In this document: piece after piece, positions 50,380-59,455 of the stretch | How the letters are laid out: the number at the start of each line of letters is the position of its first letter | Position numbering within the stretch: the stretch's first letter is position 1 | Origin: Deltaproteobacteria bacterium | GTDB lineage: Bacteria > CG2-30-53-67 | Direction of reading: 5' to 3' | DNA length: 64,000 nucleotides | Assembly (NCBI GenBank): GCA_013151235.1 | Contig: JAADIO010000016.1 | Coordinates: 36,553 to 100,552 of the forward strand | Notes under the pieces: model-generated | The model's input: only the letters and a program-made list of their open reading frames with translations | Databases searched by the model: none | Told to the model about the DNA's origin: nothing | Program-made: the position numbers and the translations under genes

Positions 50380-50940
50380 TCATCTCTCTTCTTCGCTGAA
50401 GACCTCCGCCCGGAAGATCCAGAAGCGTGTTCCTTCCCGCCAGGCGTCGGGGGGGAGCCCCGCCTTCATGCAGAGGTGCCGGAGGGTTTCTTCCCTGTCC
50501 CACCCCTGTTCCGGAGCGACCTGGGGCAGAAAGACCGCCCGCTTCCCCTCTTTTTCGAGGATGATCCCCTCTTCGCCGGGATGAAAACCGGAAGGTTCGG
50601 CGATCTCCTCCTTCGGGGTCAGTACGGAGATCTCGATTTTTATTCGGTCCAGTTCTTCCGGGGTTACGGGGAGAAAACGGTAATCCCTGGAGCAGGCGGA
50701 GACACTGTTTTCCATGACTGCCTGATAGAGCGGCCGAATCGGTTCAATGTAACCGATGCATCCTCGTAGCTGATCTTCTTCTTCGAGGGTGACGAAAACT
50801 CCGGCCGGTTCGCGGAGCCGTTCCGTCAGTTCTATTTCCGAAGGAGCGGAGATACTTTTTTCTCTTGTTCGGACAAAATGTTCCAGGGAAAACCGTGCCA
50901 GTCTCAGCAGGGTTGTTCTTTCCGATGCATCCAGATACAT
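50380..50940 (-). CDS. amrA: AMMECR1 domain protein (AmmeMemoRadiSam protein A)
   Basis: A 186-residue AMMECR1 protein: LRGCIGYIEP is the family hallmark, with ENSVSACSRDYRFLP and FLPQVAPEQGWDRE. It belongs to the three-part AmmeMemoRadiSam set, but the MEMO and radical SAM parts are not in this window. Function unknown. Confidence 0.92.
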   Translation of the reverse strand: MYLDASERTTLLRLARFSLEHFVRTREKSISAPSEIELTERLREPAGVFVTLEEEDQLRGCIGYIEPIRPLYQAVMENSVSACSRDYRFLPVTPEELDRIKIEISVLTPKEEIAEPSGFHPGEEGIILEKEGKRAVFLPQVAPEQGWDREETLRHLCMKAGLPPDAWREGTRFWIFRAEVFSEEER

Positions 50941-50958
50941 GAGTCGGATCTTTCCGTT

Positions 50959-51459
50959 TCAGGTCGTTTGTGGAGGATCGTTTTGATCCCTGAAAAAATC
51001 TTCCGGCCGCAGTTGTTGAAGTTCGTTTTTAAATTTTTCCACTTCATCGTCGGTAATCGGCTTCCGGATGACGGGGCATTTGTCCATGACGGCATCGCTC
51101 ACGAAAATCGGAGCGTCCGTCCGGACGGCCAGGGCGATGGCATCACTCGGCCGCGAATCGATGGAATAATGCTTTGTGCCGTTCCACAGGTCAATGACGG
51201 CATAATAGGTGTTATCCTTCAGGTCGGATACGGTGATCTTTTCCAGATGCATGTCAATGGTCCGGATGATATTTGCCAGCAGGTCGTGGGTCATGGGACG
51301 GGGCGGTGGTTCGTCCTGGAGTTTGTAGACGATGGCATTTCCTTCATTGATGCCGATCCAGATCGGAATCAGCCGGGTACCTCCGACCTCTTCCAGGTAA
51401 ATCACATACTGGGCCGGGATGGGAATCAACATGAGGGAGAAGATCTTGAACTCTTTCAT
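50959..51459 (-). CDS. Bifunctional nuclease family (DUF151) protein
   Basis: A 166-residue BFN/DUF151 protein: GGTRLIPIWIGINEGNAI, RPMTHDLLANII and SRPSDAIALAVRTDAPIFV are family motifs. The start was set at MKEFKIFS, preceded by AAGGGG; longer starts lack a ribosome site. It precedes amrA by 18 bases in the same direction and is probably in its operon. Confidence 0.93.
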   Translation of the reverse strand: MKEFKIFSLMLIPIPAQYVIYLEEVGGTRLIPIWIGINEGNAIVYKLQDEPPPRPMTHDLLANIIRTIDMHLEKITVSDLKDNTYYAVIDLWNGTKHYSIDSRPSDAIALAVRTDAPIFVSDAVMDKCPVIRKPITDDEVEKFKNELQQLRPEDFFRDQNDPPQTT

Positions 51460-51616
51460 GGGGAAGCCCCTTCTGGAAATTTCTTTCATCATACCAGAGG
51501 GGCTTACGATTTACAAGGGGCGACGGACGTTCGGAAATCAGGGGCCGGGGGGAGATTGGAACATTAAAAACGATCAAGAGTTAATCGCTTTTCGTTCAAG
51601 GCATGCCGAAGGAGGA

Positions 51617-52573
51617 TCAGCCTAAACGGTGTTTCGGAGACGCTCCCGCTTCTTCCCTGTACAGAATGAGGCGGGTCAGGGTTCGATTGACGGGTGTCGG
51701 GATCCCCCGTGTTTCACCACGATGGGCCAGCGCCCCGTTCAAGGCATCGATTTCGGTCCTCTTCCCGCGTTGGATATCCCGCAGCATGGAGGGGAAGTGG
51801 GAAGCCGTGGGAGGGATGAGGCGGGAGAAGAGGATTTCACGATATTCCTCCGGGGTTTCCCAATCAAGCTCTATTCCCTCCGCATCGGCGACGGCGAAGG
51901 CCTCCCGTATTATGTCGTACATCAGTCCCCTCGCGGCTTCCGATTCGAGGAGCTTCCCGTAGTTGACCCCGAGGACGGCGGCCGGGGCGTTCAATGCGGC
52001 GTTATAGAGGACCTTGCCCCAGATGAAGCGTTCAATCTTGCGGACGGCCCGGCAGGGGATTCCCGCACGGTCGATTGACCGGGCGATCTCCTCCGCCCGG
52101 TCAAAGGGAAAGGCGCTTTCCCGGACCGGGCCTATGGCCACGGCGTCGGCAATGACCGTGACCCTGACCGTCCCCGGTGCGGGGGTTTCCGCACCGAAGA
52201 TGACCCGTCCGCCCAGGGTACGGTCGGCGCCGACGGTTTCGGCGATCGTCTCGATGTTCCCCAGTCCGTTCTGGAGGGAAAGGACCGGCGTTCTGCCGGC
52301 GAGGGCGCGGATCTCCTCCATGGCGGCTGCCGTCTGGTAGGACTTTACGGTCAGGAGGATGATGTCGAAGGAGTTCTCCTTCGGAAACGTAGTCAAGGCC
52401 TTCAGGTTCCGGACGGTATGATCTCCCCAGATGCCGGTGATCTCGAGTCCTGCCTTGTTGATGGTTTTCATGTGAGGGGGACGCCCGACGAGGGTGACTT
52501 GGTGCCCGGCACGGGCCAGGAAGCCGCCGAAAACGGATCCGATGGCGCCGGCGCCCATAACGAGGATTCGCAA
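51617..52573 (-). CDS. panE: 2-Dehydropantoate 2-reductase
   Basis: NADPH-dependent ketopantoate reductase of pantothenate synthesis. The Rossmann motif VMGAGAIGSVFGG is at the N-terminus, then LTVKSYQT and the Lys region RFIWGKVLYNAALNAPAAV. The start is TTG with AGGGGG upstream; an ATG 39 bases earlier lacks a ribosome site. Length 318 is normal. Some family members act on other ketoacids. Confidence 0.92.
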   Translation of the reverse strand: MRILVMGAGAIGSVFGGFLARAGHQVTLVGRPPHMKTINKAGLEITGIWGDHTVRNLKALTTFPKENSFDIILLTVKSYQTAAAMEEIRALAGRTPVLSLQNGLGNIETIAETVGADRTLGGRVIFGAETPAPGTVRVTVIADAVAIGPVRESAFPFDRAEEIARSIDRAGIPCRAVRKIERFIWGKVLYNAALNAPAAVLGVNYGKLLESEAARGLMYDIIREAFAVADAEGIELDWETPEEYREILFSRLIPPTASHFPSMLRDIQRGKRTEIDALNGALAHRGETRGIPTPVNRTLTRLILYREEAGASPKHRLG

Positions 52574-52654
52574 GATTTCCCCCTTCCTTTCTCGTGGGTG
52601 ACGGTCTTTCACACGCAGGTGAGAGGTATTTCAAAAGGCGGCGGCCCGAAGGTT

Positions 52655-53023
52655 TCAGACAAAACGAATTTCTTTCATGGGATAGTGTTTCCGGTTCTTG
52701 GTCCAGAGGGCAAATCCGTAAAGCTTCGCTGTTGCGGCAATCAAGGCGTCGACAGTGTGTATGCCGTTGGACTTTGAATATTTCATCAGATAATGACCGG
52801 CCTGCTCGCCGATATCATCAGTGACCGGGACGGAAGTGAAGAGGTTGAAAAAGGCCGCTGTATTCTTTTCTTCACCCTTCCGGATTCCGGCGTAGACTTC
52901 CGCCTTGCTGAGCGGGGAATAGTGAATGAGTTTTCCTTTTTGGTAAAGTTTTTGCAGCTTGGAGACTATTTCTTTCCTGTTCCTGAGGTAATCTATGATT
53001 ACATCCGTATCGAGCAAGAGCAT
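52655..53023 (-). CDS. vapC: VapC PIN-domain toxin
   Basis: A 122-residue PIN ribonuclease: LDTDVIIDYL, KAEVYAGI, TVDALIAATA and LWTKNRKHY give the acidic centre. It starts two bases after the antitoxin stop. Confidence 0.9.
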   Translation of the reverse strand: MLLLDTDVIIDYLRNRKEIVSKLQKLYQKGKLIHYSPLSKAEVYAGIRKGEEKNTAAFFNLFTSVPVTDDIGEQAGHYLMKYSKSNGIHTVDALIAATAKLYGFALWTKNRKHYPMKEIRFV

Positions 53024-53025
53024 CT

Positions 53026-53262
53026 TTATCCTCTAACGCGGTCATCCTCCCGGAGTAAACGGACATACTGATCGGTCTCGAAGGTCCGGTCTTCCCAAAG
53101 GCCTGCTGCGTCTTTCAGTATTTGAAGTCCTTCCTTCGGGGTTCGAAAGGTGGTACGGATGGCGTAGCGAATCAGGGCCGAAACGGATTGACGGCGTTTT
53201 TCCCCTATTTTTTGCAGGATCTCGAAATCCTCTTCTTCCAGATAGATCTGCGTCCTTTTCAT
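53026..53262 (-). CDS. CopG/ribbon-helix-helix antitoxin
   Basis: A 78-residue ribbon-helix-helix protein, MKRTQIYLEEEDFEIL then RRQSVSALIRYAIR, which is the usual RHH dimer. It precedes and overlaps in operation with the PIN toxin. A TATATA sequence with TGTACTATAT lies upstream and may hold its promoter. Confidence 0.88.
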   Translation of the reverse strand: MKRTQIYLEEEDFEILQKIGEKRRQSVSALIRYAIRTTFRTPKEGLQILKDAAGLWEDRTFETDQYVRLLREDDRVRG

Positions 53263-53379
53263 TATTCCCTCCGGTGATGTATATATAGTACATCATGGAA
53301 CCGAAATGTCAACCCGGAAGTCTAACGCAGACGTAAACGGAAGGAAACGGTTTTGTGAAATGTTGAGACCTGACCCTGC

Positions 53380-54306
53380 CTATTGTTCTTCTGAAAGGAA
53401 TTTCTCCGCGTCCATCGCGGCCTTGCATCCCATCCCGGCAGCAATGACCGCCTGCTTGTAGACAGGGTCCGCCACGTCGCCGGCGGCGAAGACACCGGGA
53501 ACGCTTGTGCGGCTTCCTCCGTGCAGGACGATGTACCCCTGTTTGTCCAGCTCAACCTGCCCCTCGAAGATCTTCGTGTTCGGTACATGCCCGATGGCGA
53601 TGAAGACCCCTTCGCAGGGAAGGTCCGAGACCTCGCCGGTCTTGACGTTCTTCAGGCGTACGCCGGTGACCCGTCCTTCCTCTTCGCCTAAGATCTCTTC
53701 TACGACGGAGTCCCAGGCGAAGGCGATCTTGTCGTTTCTGAAGACCCGGTCCTGCATCGCCTTGCTCGCCCGCAGTTCATCGCGCCGATGGATGATCGTG
53801 ACTTTCGTGGCGAAACGGGTGAGAAAGTCGGCTTCCTCGATGGCGGTGTCACCGCCTCCGACGACGGCGATCTCCTTGTCCCGGAAGAAAAACCCGTCGC
53901 AGGTCGCGCAGGCCGAGACACCCCGCCCCATCATTTTCTGTTCCGAAGGGATCCCTAAGAAACGGGCCGAGGCGCCGCCGGCGATGATGACCGTCCTTGC
54001 GGTAATGACTTCGCTGTTGTCGAGGTGGATCGAAAAGGGATGCTTCGAGAAATCGACGGATACGACCTGTGCGCCGAGGATCTCCGTCCCGAAACGGACA
54101 GCCTGTTTCTTCATCTCCTCCATCAGGGCCGGTCCCATGACGCCGTCCGGGAAACCGGGGAAATTTTCCACCTCGGTGGTGATGGTCAACTGTCCCCCGG
54201 GTTGATGTCCCTCTATGACGAGGGGGGAGAGGCCGCTCCGGGCGTTATAGATGGCGGCGGTGAGACCGGCCGGTCCGGACCCTATTATGACGACATTTCT
54301 GGGCAT
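53380..54306 (-). CDS. trxB: Thioredoxin reductase
   Basis: FAD- and NADPH-dependent. The N-terminal FAD motif is IGSGPAGLTAAIY, the redox site is CATC in SACATCDGFFF, and the NADPH motif is VVGGGDTAIEEA; EGVFIAIGHVPNT follows near the C-terminus. GGAGG is seven bases upstream of the ATG. The open frame continues 250 codons upstream, but that part has no coding sense. Length 308 is typical. Confidence 0.96.
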   Translation of the reverse strand: MPRNVVIIGSGPAGLTAAIYNARSGLSPLVIEGHQPGGQLTITTEVENFPGFPDGVMGPALMEEMKKQAVRFGTEILGAQVVSVDFSKHPFSIHLDNSEVITARTVIIAGGASARFLGIPSEQKMMGRGVSACATCDGFFFRDKEIAVVGGGDTAIEEADFLTRFATKVTIIHRRDELRASKAMQDRVFRNDKIAFAWDSVVEEILGEEEGRVTGVRLKNVKTGEVSDLPCEGVFIAIGHVPNTKIFEGQVELDKQGYIVLHGGSRTSVPGVFAAGDVADPVYKQAVIAAGMGCKAAMDAEKFLSEEQ

Positions 54307-54362
54307 TTCGCACCTCCTTAATTTTCCTGTGTCTCGGGATTCAAGAACCCGGATTTTAATCG

Positions 54363-55688
54363 TCATCGCGGGTTTTGTAAAGCCCTTTTCATGACGGCCT
54401 GGTTCAGGCGATTTGCCGCCTCTTTGACCTTCCGGTAACCTTCGGGGTTCCGGCAGCAACAGAGGTGCTTGTTGTGAAGCAGCGGCTCGGTCCGGATCGC
54501 CGGATATTTGCGGGCGGTTGTCTCGAAATCGGGGGTCCCCGGAACCGGGGAATAGGTGGCGAGATAAGAACGTATCCCGGCCTCGTGAACCATGTGCAGG
54601 GTCTCGATTACCGCCTCGTCCGGTTGACTCGGCACGCCGTATAGGACGTAGGCGCCCAATTCCTCCTGGGTGAAACCGGCGGAATGGAGGAGGCGCACGG
54701 CCCGCCGGAATGCGTCGTTTGAGACCTTTGCCGATGAATGCTTTTTCTGGAAGGAGGGACTGCTGCTCTCCAGACCGAGACGGATCGTTTTGAATCCGCT
54801 GCGGAAGAGAAGACCGGCTGTCTTTTTCGTGACCGCCCCGGCGTGGATTGCGTTTGGAAGATGAAATCGCAGATTGAGCCCTGTCCGTATGATCCCCTCC
54901 AGGATCGGGTGGAGATGGGTCCCGACCCGGACCAGGAGGGCGTCGTCGAAGAAGGCGAAGTCCCGCACCTTGTGTTGTTTCACGTAGTCTGTAATGGCCG
55001 CGACGACCTTGTCGGGGTCTTCCTGTACAAACCGGGGGTAGAGCCGGGAAACAGCGCAGTAACTGCAGGCAAAAGGGCATCCCCGCGAGGTAATCAGGGG
55101 GATGCTGCGCACTTGTTCGTAGAAGGAGAAATCGGGAAAGGGGAGAAGAGCCGGCAGTGGACCGCTCCGGAGGATTCCCTGCAGCCTTGCCAGGATGTGT
55201 TCAGAATCTTTTTCGGGGAAGAAGAGATCGGCGCCCGAGTATTGCCGGGCATGGTCCGGGCAGAGGGTGACGTAATTGCCTCCCAGCCCGATCGGGACGC
55301 CGGGGTGGGTATCGCGGACGATTTCAATCACCCGGTGCGCTCCGGGATACCAGTAGGTCATGAGACAGGTGACGAGAACGAGGTCGGGGCGGCCGAAGCC
55401 GGTCAGCTCCGCCCGGAATCTTTCATCGTCCATGCCGAACCGCCTGAAGGAGCGGGGGATTCCGTGCAGCGGCGGCGGGGAGTCGACCGCCCGGCCGGGG
55501 ATCTTCCCGGTGGCGAACCGTTTGTCCTGTGCCCCGAGGGCGGCCCGGTCCACGCAGTCGATCAGTCCGACCTCATGCCCCGCCCGCTTCAGCGCCGTCC
55601 CGATCATGAGGAGTCCCAGCGGCTTGATCCAGAAATCGTATGCGGCGAAGTCCGTGATCCATGGATGAATGAGGAGGATCTTCTTCAT
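54363..55688 (-). CDS. B12-binding radical SAM protein
   Basis: A 441-residue radical SAM enzyme. The N-terminus (KKILLIHPWITDFAAYDFW) and GHEVGLIDCVDR form a cobalamin-binding-like fold, followed by the cluster motif SRGCPFACSYCAV. FHLPNAIHAGAVT and RLGLESSS are the usual later motifs. The start is the ATG with AAGGA six bases upstream; an ATG at 55733 is also possible. Substrate unknown. It diverges from the DUF4416 gene. Confidence 0.87.
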   Translation of the reverse strand: MKKILLIHPWITDFAAYDFWIKPLGLLMIGTALKRAGHEVGLIDCVDRAALGAQDKRFATGKIPGRAVDSPPPLHGIPRSFRRFGMDDERFRAELTGFGRPDLVLVTCLMTYWYPGAHRVIEIVRDTHPGVPIGLGGNYVTLCPDHARQYSGADLFFPEKDSEHILARLQGILRSGPLPALLPFPDFSFYEQVRSIPLITSRGCPFACSYCAVSRLYPRFVQEDPDKVVAAITDYVKQHKVRDFAFFDDALLVRVGTHLHPILEGIIRTGLNLRFHLPNAIHAGAVTKKTAGLLFRSGFKTIRLGLESSSPSFQKKHSSAKVSNDAFRRAVRLLHSAGFTQEELGAYVLYGVPSQPDEAVIETLHMVHEAGIRSYLATYSPVPGTPDFETTARKYPAIRTEPLLHNKHLCCCRNPEGYRKVKEAANRLNQAVMKRALQNPR

Positions 55689-55803
55689 CTTGATTCCTTG
55701 CGGCCCTTCCGATAAGATGCCGTTGTCTTTCATAGGTGATTCCCGGCAGGGTCGGGGACCGCCTGTGCAAAACAGTGTAGAACGATCGATCAGGAGAATC
55801 AAC

Positions 55804-56355
55804 ATGGGAGTGCCGAAAGATCCGGGTCCGGTCATGCTCTTCGCCGGTATGCTTTCCGGGGATCCCGGCCTCATGGACGACGTGGAAAAGAACTTGGCAG
55901 AGAAGTACGGTGGGATCCATTACCGGAGCGAGGATCTTCCATGGAACTATACGACCTATTATCGTAAGGAACTGGGCGAAGGAATACGGCGGCGTTTCAT
56001 CTTCTTCCGTGACCTGATCGTCCCGGACGAGATTGTCGGGATCAAGCTCGAAACCAACAGAATAGAGGGGCGTTATCTTCGTGACGAAGGGGGAGAACCC
56101 CTCCGGCGGATCAACCTCGATCCCGGTTACCTTGATCCCGCCAAGGTTGTCCTGGTCTCCACAAAGGATTTCTCACACAGGATCTATCTCGGATCCGGGA
56201 TCTATGGCGAGCTGACCCTGACCAACATAGGCGGCGTATTCCGGCCGCTGCCCTATACCTACCCGGACTATCGTGCGGAGGAGACCCTCCGGATTTTCAA
56301 TTCTATAAGGGGTGATTCGGTTTTGTTGCGCCGGAGAAGCAGGACTTCCGCCTGA
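55804..56355 (+). CDS. DUF4416 protein
   Basis: A 183-residue protein of the DUF4416 family, with unknown function. Visible motifs are DLPWNYTTYYRKELG, RIEGRYL, RRINLDPGYLDPAKVVLVS and PYTYPDY. AGGAG lies seven bases upstream of the ATG. The family is found in anaerobic Gram-negative bacteria. It may be paired with the divergent radical SAM gene. Confidence 0.87.
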   Translation: MGVPKDPGPVMLFAGMLSGDPGLMDDVEKNLAEKYGGIHYRSEDLPWNYTTYYRKELGEGIRRRFIFFRDLIVPDEIVGIKLETNRIEGRYLRDEGGEPLRRINLDPGYLDPAKVVLVSTKDFSHRIYLGSGIYGELTLTNIGGVFRPLPYTYPDYRAEETLRIFNSIRGDSVLLRRRSRTSA

Positions 56356-56553
56356 ATTGCATTGATTTTTGTCCGGCAATATGCTAATTAACACTTTCAT
56401 CCAGTCCATTGCCTTGCAGGGGGATAAACGGTTCGGTATATTCCGGTCGGATTGCCGATCCCACAACTGTTTTGGAATATGCCTGTTCACAATGGATATT
56501 AATCGCCGAATCGAAATATAAAGATTTCTCTTTCTATATAGAAAATCATACTT

Positions 56554-57705
56554 ATGACTGTAATGAAAGTTCCGCTTCTGGATCTGAAGGAGCAGTATCG
56601 TTCCTGCAGGGATGAACTCCTGCCGGAACTGGAGCGGCTCTTCGATTCTCAGCTCTTCATCCTGGGGCAATCTGTCCGGGAGTTTGAAGATGAGATTGCC
56701 TCCTATTGTCATGTGCCCCATGGGATTGGTGTCGCCTCCGGCTCCGATGCCCTGCTCCTCTCTCTCATGGCCCTGGAGGCCGGTCCGGGGGATGAGGTCA
56801 TTACCACCCCCTATACCTTCTTCTCCACGGCAAGTGCAATCACGCGCCTCGGGGCGCGGCCTGTCTTTGTTGATATCGATCCCGTTACATACAATATCGA
56901 CCCCGCTGCGATCGAGGATAAGGTCACTTCCAGGACACGGGGCATACTGCCGGTCCACCTCTACGGCCAGGTGGCAGGGATGGAGCGAATCAGTTCAATT
57001 GCGTCGAAGTATCATCTCTTCGTCGTTGAAGATGCCGCACAAGCAATCGGTGCGGAATACGGAGGGAAACGTGCCGGAGCGTTGGGGGATGCCGGGTGTC
57101 TGTCCTTCTTCCCTTCAAAGAACCTGGGTGGTTTCGGAGACGGGGGGATGGTCGTGACCGACGATGCGGGACTGGCCGAAAAGATAAGTATCCTCCGCGT
57201 CCATGGTATGAAACCGAAATATGTACACAAATATGTCGGGATTAACAGCCGGCTCGATGCCCTCCAGGCGGTGGTGCTGTCGGTCAAGCTCAAGCGGCTG
57301 GATGCCTGCCATGAAGCGCGCCTGAGACATGCCGGGTATTACTTGGAACTCTTCAAGAGTGCGGGACTGGTGCGAAGCGGCGATGTCGTGCCGCCGCAGG
57401 ATCGTCACGGCGGTGATCCCGCCTTCCGTCATGTCTATAACCAGTATGTGATACGAGCCCGGAAGCGGGATGCCCTCCGAGAGTATCTCTTGCAAGGAGG
57501 GGTCGGCACGGAGGTCTACTACCCGATCCCGTTGCACCTACAGGAATGCTTCGCCGGTCTCGGCTATCGTGAGGGGGACTTTCCCGAGGCGGAGCGGGCG
57601 GCGCGGGAGACGCTGGCCCTTCCCGTCTACCCGGAACTGACGGGGGAGATGCAGGAATACGTTGTCGAGCGGATCGCCTCATTTTATCGAGGGCGCCGTC
57701 CCTGA
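56554..57705 (+). CDS. DegT/DnrJ/EryC1/StrS family sugar aminotransferase
   Basis: PLP enzyme for nucleotide-sugar amination. Motifs: [25 protein letters not shown] and the PLP-lysine segment [16 protein letters not shown], then [15 protein letters not shown]. Length (383) is normal. With rfbC at 58886 and the chain-length proteins at 59456 it suggests an amino-sugar in a surface polysaccharide. AT-rich sequence precedes it. Confidence 0.93.
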   Translation: MTVMKVPLLDLKEQYRSCRDELLPELERLFDSQLFILGQSVREFEDEIASYCHVPHGIGVASGSDALLLSLMALEAGPGDEVITTPYTFFSTASAITRLGARPVFVDIDPVTYNIDPAAIEDKVTSRTRGILPVHLYGQVAGMERISSIASKYHLFVVEDAAQAIGAEYGGKRAGALGDAGCLSFFPSKNLGGFGDGGMVVTDDAGLAEKISILRVHGMKPKYVHKYVGINSRLDALQAVVLSVKLKRLDACHEARLRHAGYYLELFKSAGLVRSGDVVPPQDRHGGDPAFRHVYNQYVIRARKRDALREYLLQGGVGTEVYYPIPLHLQECFAGLGYREGDFPEAERAARETLALPVYPELTGEMQEYVVERIASFYRGRRP

Positions 57706-57995
57706 CGAAGGGGTAAGATTATTTCCCTTCCGACCTTCTCCCCTTTGCAAAGGGGAGCACGGATATTACTCCCTTTTCCAAAAGGGAGTGCACATATTCC
57801 CCCCCTTTTCCAAAGGGGGGCTAGGGGGGATTCGGACCCCGCCGAACCACGTACAGCAGGGGCTGTAGCGCCGGGGTTTATCCCCGGCGAAGAGAGATCC
57901 TCCCGGCGGGGCCGGGGGAGAAGAGCCAAGAGCAGACTTGACCCCTTTGCGGTGTGTAACCGAGAGGGCGGAGCTGTATCAACCGGCAGGCCGGA
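57706..57995. other. Repeat-rich intergenic region
   Basis: About 290 bases of palindromes: CCCCTTTGCAAAGGGG, TCCCTTTTCCAAAAGGGA, CCCCCTTTTCCAAAGGGGG and GCCGGGGTTTATCCCCGGC. The third is the best-formed copy of the GGGGGG repeat. Their spacing is irregular and no Cas gene is near, so this is not a CRISPR array. Confidence 0.65.
57799..57834. repeat. GGGGGG-type dispersed repeat, full copy
   Basis: CCCCCCCTTTTCCAAAGGGG, then GGCTAGGGGGGATTCGG. It matches the copy at 63109 and part of the copy at 41433. Confidence 0.8.
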
Positions 57996-58418
57996 ATGAA
58001 GAGATCACGAATTCGGATACCCCCTGAGTCAGTGTTGCATCGAATCGGGGAGAAGTACGATCTCAAACTGATTCTCCTGTTCGGTTCTCAGGTTACCGGC
58101 AGGGTGCATGAGATGAGCGATATTGATATTGCCGTTCGAACCCGGTCAGGCAAGGGGGTCAAATTCGCCGATCTCCTCGATCTTACGGCCGATCTTACAG
58201 GACTCTTTGAGAAGGATGTGGACCTTTCCGTCCTGGATCATGCCGATCCGCTCTTCCTCTATAATGTTGTGGAAGGAGCGCGACTTTTGTGCGGAGAAGA
58301 GAAGGACTTTGACGCATTACGTTTGAAGGCCTTCAAAAAATACCAGGATTTTCGTCCCATTCTTGAACTGGAACGGCAATTTCTCTTGAAGGAATATAAC
58401 GCGGGAGTAATGCCATGA
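57996..58418 (+). CDS. mntA: MntA-type nucleotidyltransferase antitoxin
   Basis: A 140-residue MNT-domain protein. The motif GSQVTGRVHEMSDID fits GSX10DXD, which is the catalytic signature; such antitoxins AMPylate the toxin HepT. The gene overlaps the HepT gene by four bases. It inserts between polysaccharide genes and is a likely mobile unit. Confidence 0.9.
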   Translation: MKRSRIRIPPESVLHRIGEKYDLKLILLFGSQVTGRVHEMSDIDIAVRTRSGKGVKFADLLDLTADLTGLFEKDVDLSVLDHADPLFLYNVVEGARLLCGEEKDFDALRLKAFKKYQDFRPILELERQFLLKEYNAGVMP

Positions 58419-58864
58419 TTGATCCGGCAATGGTGCACCGGAAGCTTTCTCTGATTACCACGGACCTGAAGAGATTAAAGGATCTGGTCGCGAGAACCCG
58501 GGAGGCGCTTCTTTCGGACGAAATTGGTCTGGCCGCTGCAGAACGTTATCTCGAAAGGGTCATCGGCCGGATGATCGATATCAACTATCACCTGATTACC
58601 TCGGAAGGGGAACCGCCGCCGAAGGACTATTATCTCTCATTTGTCCAGTTATCAATAAAACCCGCCATCCTTGACAAGCAATTTGCCGAAGAAATAGCAA
58701 ACGCCGCGGGTCTTCGTAATCGCATCGTCCACGAGTATGACGATATCGATCCCGGCCTCACCATTGAAGGGATGCGTGCGGCCGTGAGGGATATCCCGCT
58801 TTATGCCGGAGCGGTTCTGAAATATTTGGAAAAGCGGCGAAAGGATCGGGATCCGGCTGAATAA
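58415..58864 (+). CDS. hepT: HepT-type HEPN ribonuclease toxin
   Basis: A 149-residue all-helical DUF86 protein with the active-site motif RNRIVHEY (RX4-6H pattern). It is a tRNA-targeting ribonuclease when free of MntA. It starts within the mntA stop codon. Confidence 0.9.
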   Translation: MIDPAMVHRKLSLITTDLKRLKDLVARTREALLSDEIGLAAAERYLERVIGRMIDINYHLITSEGEPPPKDYYLSFVQLSIKPAILDKQFAEEIANAAGLRNRIVHEYDDIDPGLTIEGMRAAVRDIPLYAGAVLKYLEKRRKDRDPAE

Positions 58865-58885
58865 TCATTGACGGGAAAGGGAACG

Positions 58886-59455
58886 ATGCTGACCATTAAG
58901 ACACCCCTCGACGGTCTGTTGCTGATCGAACCGAAGGTCTTCGGTGATGACCGGGGGTTCTTTCTCGAAACCTATGAAAAAAAACGCTATGGCGAAGCCG
59001 GTATCTCCGATGAATTTGTCCAGGACAACCTCTCTTTTTCGCAGCATGGAGTCCTCCGGGGACTCCACTATCAGAAACCGAACAGCCAGGGCAAGCTGGT
59101 CTATGTTCTGCGGGGCGAGGTCTTTGACGTGGCCGTCGATATCCGGGCCGGTTCTCCCACCTTCGGCCAATGGTACGGCGTCACCCTCTCCTCCGAAAAC
59201 CGTCGGCAGCTATGGGTCCCGGCAGGATTCGCACACGGTTTCTGCGTTACCGGGGAGGCGGCACTCTTCGCGTACAAATGCACGGACTATTATGCCCCGC
59301 AAAGCGAAGTGACGATCCGCTGGGACGATCCCGCAATCGGTATCGACTGGCCGGTGAAGGACCCAGTTATCTCGGAGAAGGATGCAAAGGGGATTCTGCT
59401 TGGGGAGATGGAAGAATCCCTTCTTTTTCGCGTGCAGGATTTAAGGAGAAGCTGA
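58886..59455 (+). CDS. rfbC: dTDP-4-dehydrorhamnose 3,5-epimerase
   Basis: Epimerase of dTDP-rhamnose synthesis: DDRGFFLETY, GVLRGLHYQ and WVPAGFAHGFCV (catalytic His and cupin core). The ATG has GGGAAAGGGAACG upstream; a TTG 18 bases earlier is possible. Length 189 is normal. It ends exactly at the chain-length gene, so the two are likely cotranscribed. The rest of the rfb set is not in the window. Confidence 0.96.
   Translation: MLTIKTPLDGLLLIEPKVFGDDRGFFLETYEKKRYGEAGISDEFVQDNLSFSQHGVLRGLHYQKPNSQGKLVYVLRGEVFDVAVDIRAGSPTFGQWYGVTLSSENRRQLWVPAGFAHGFCVTGEAALFAYKCTDYYAPQSEVTIRWDDPAIGIDWPVKDPVISEKDAKGILLGEMEESLLFRVQDLRRS

Noticed and set aside
54307..55080. Upstream extension of trxB
   Set aside because: The extra 250 codons lie antisense to or out of frame with the radical SAM gene and have no domain; GGAGG marks the true start.
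57720..57890. Possible CRISPR array from repeated palindromes
   Set aside because: The repeats differ in sequence and spacing, there are no equal-length spacers, and no Cas genes are nearby.
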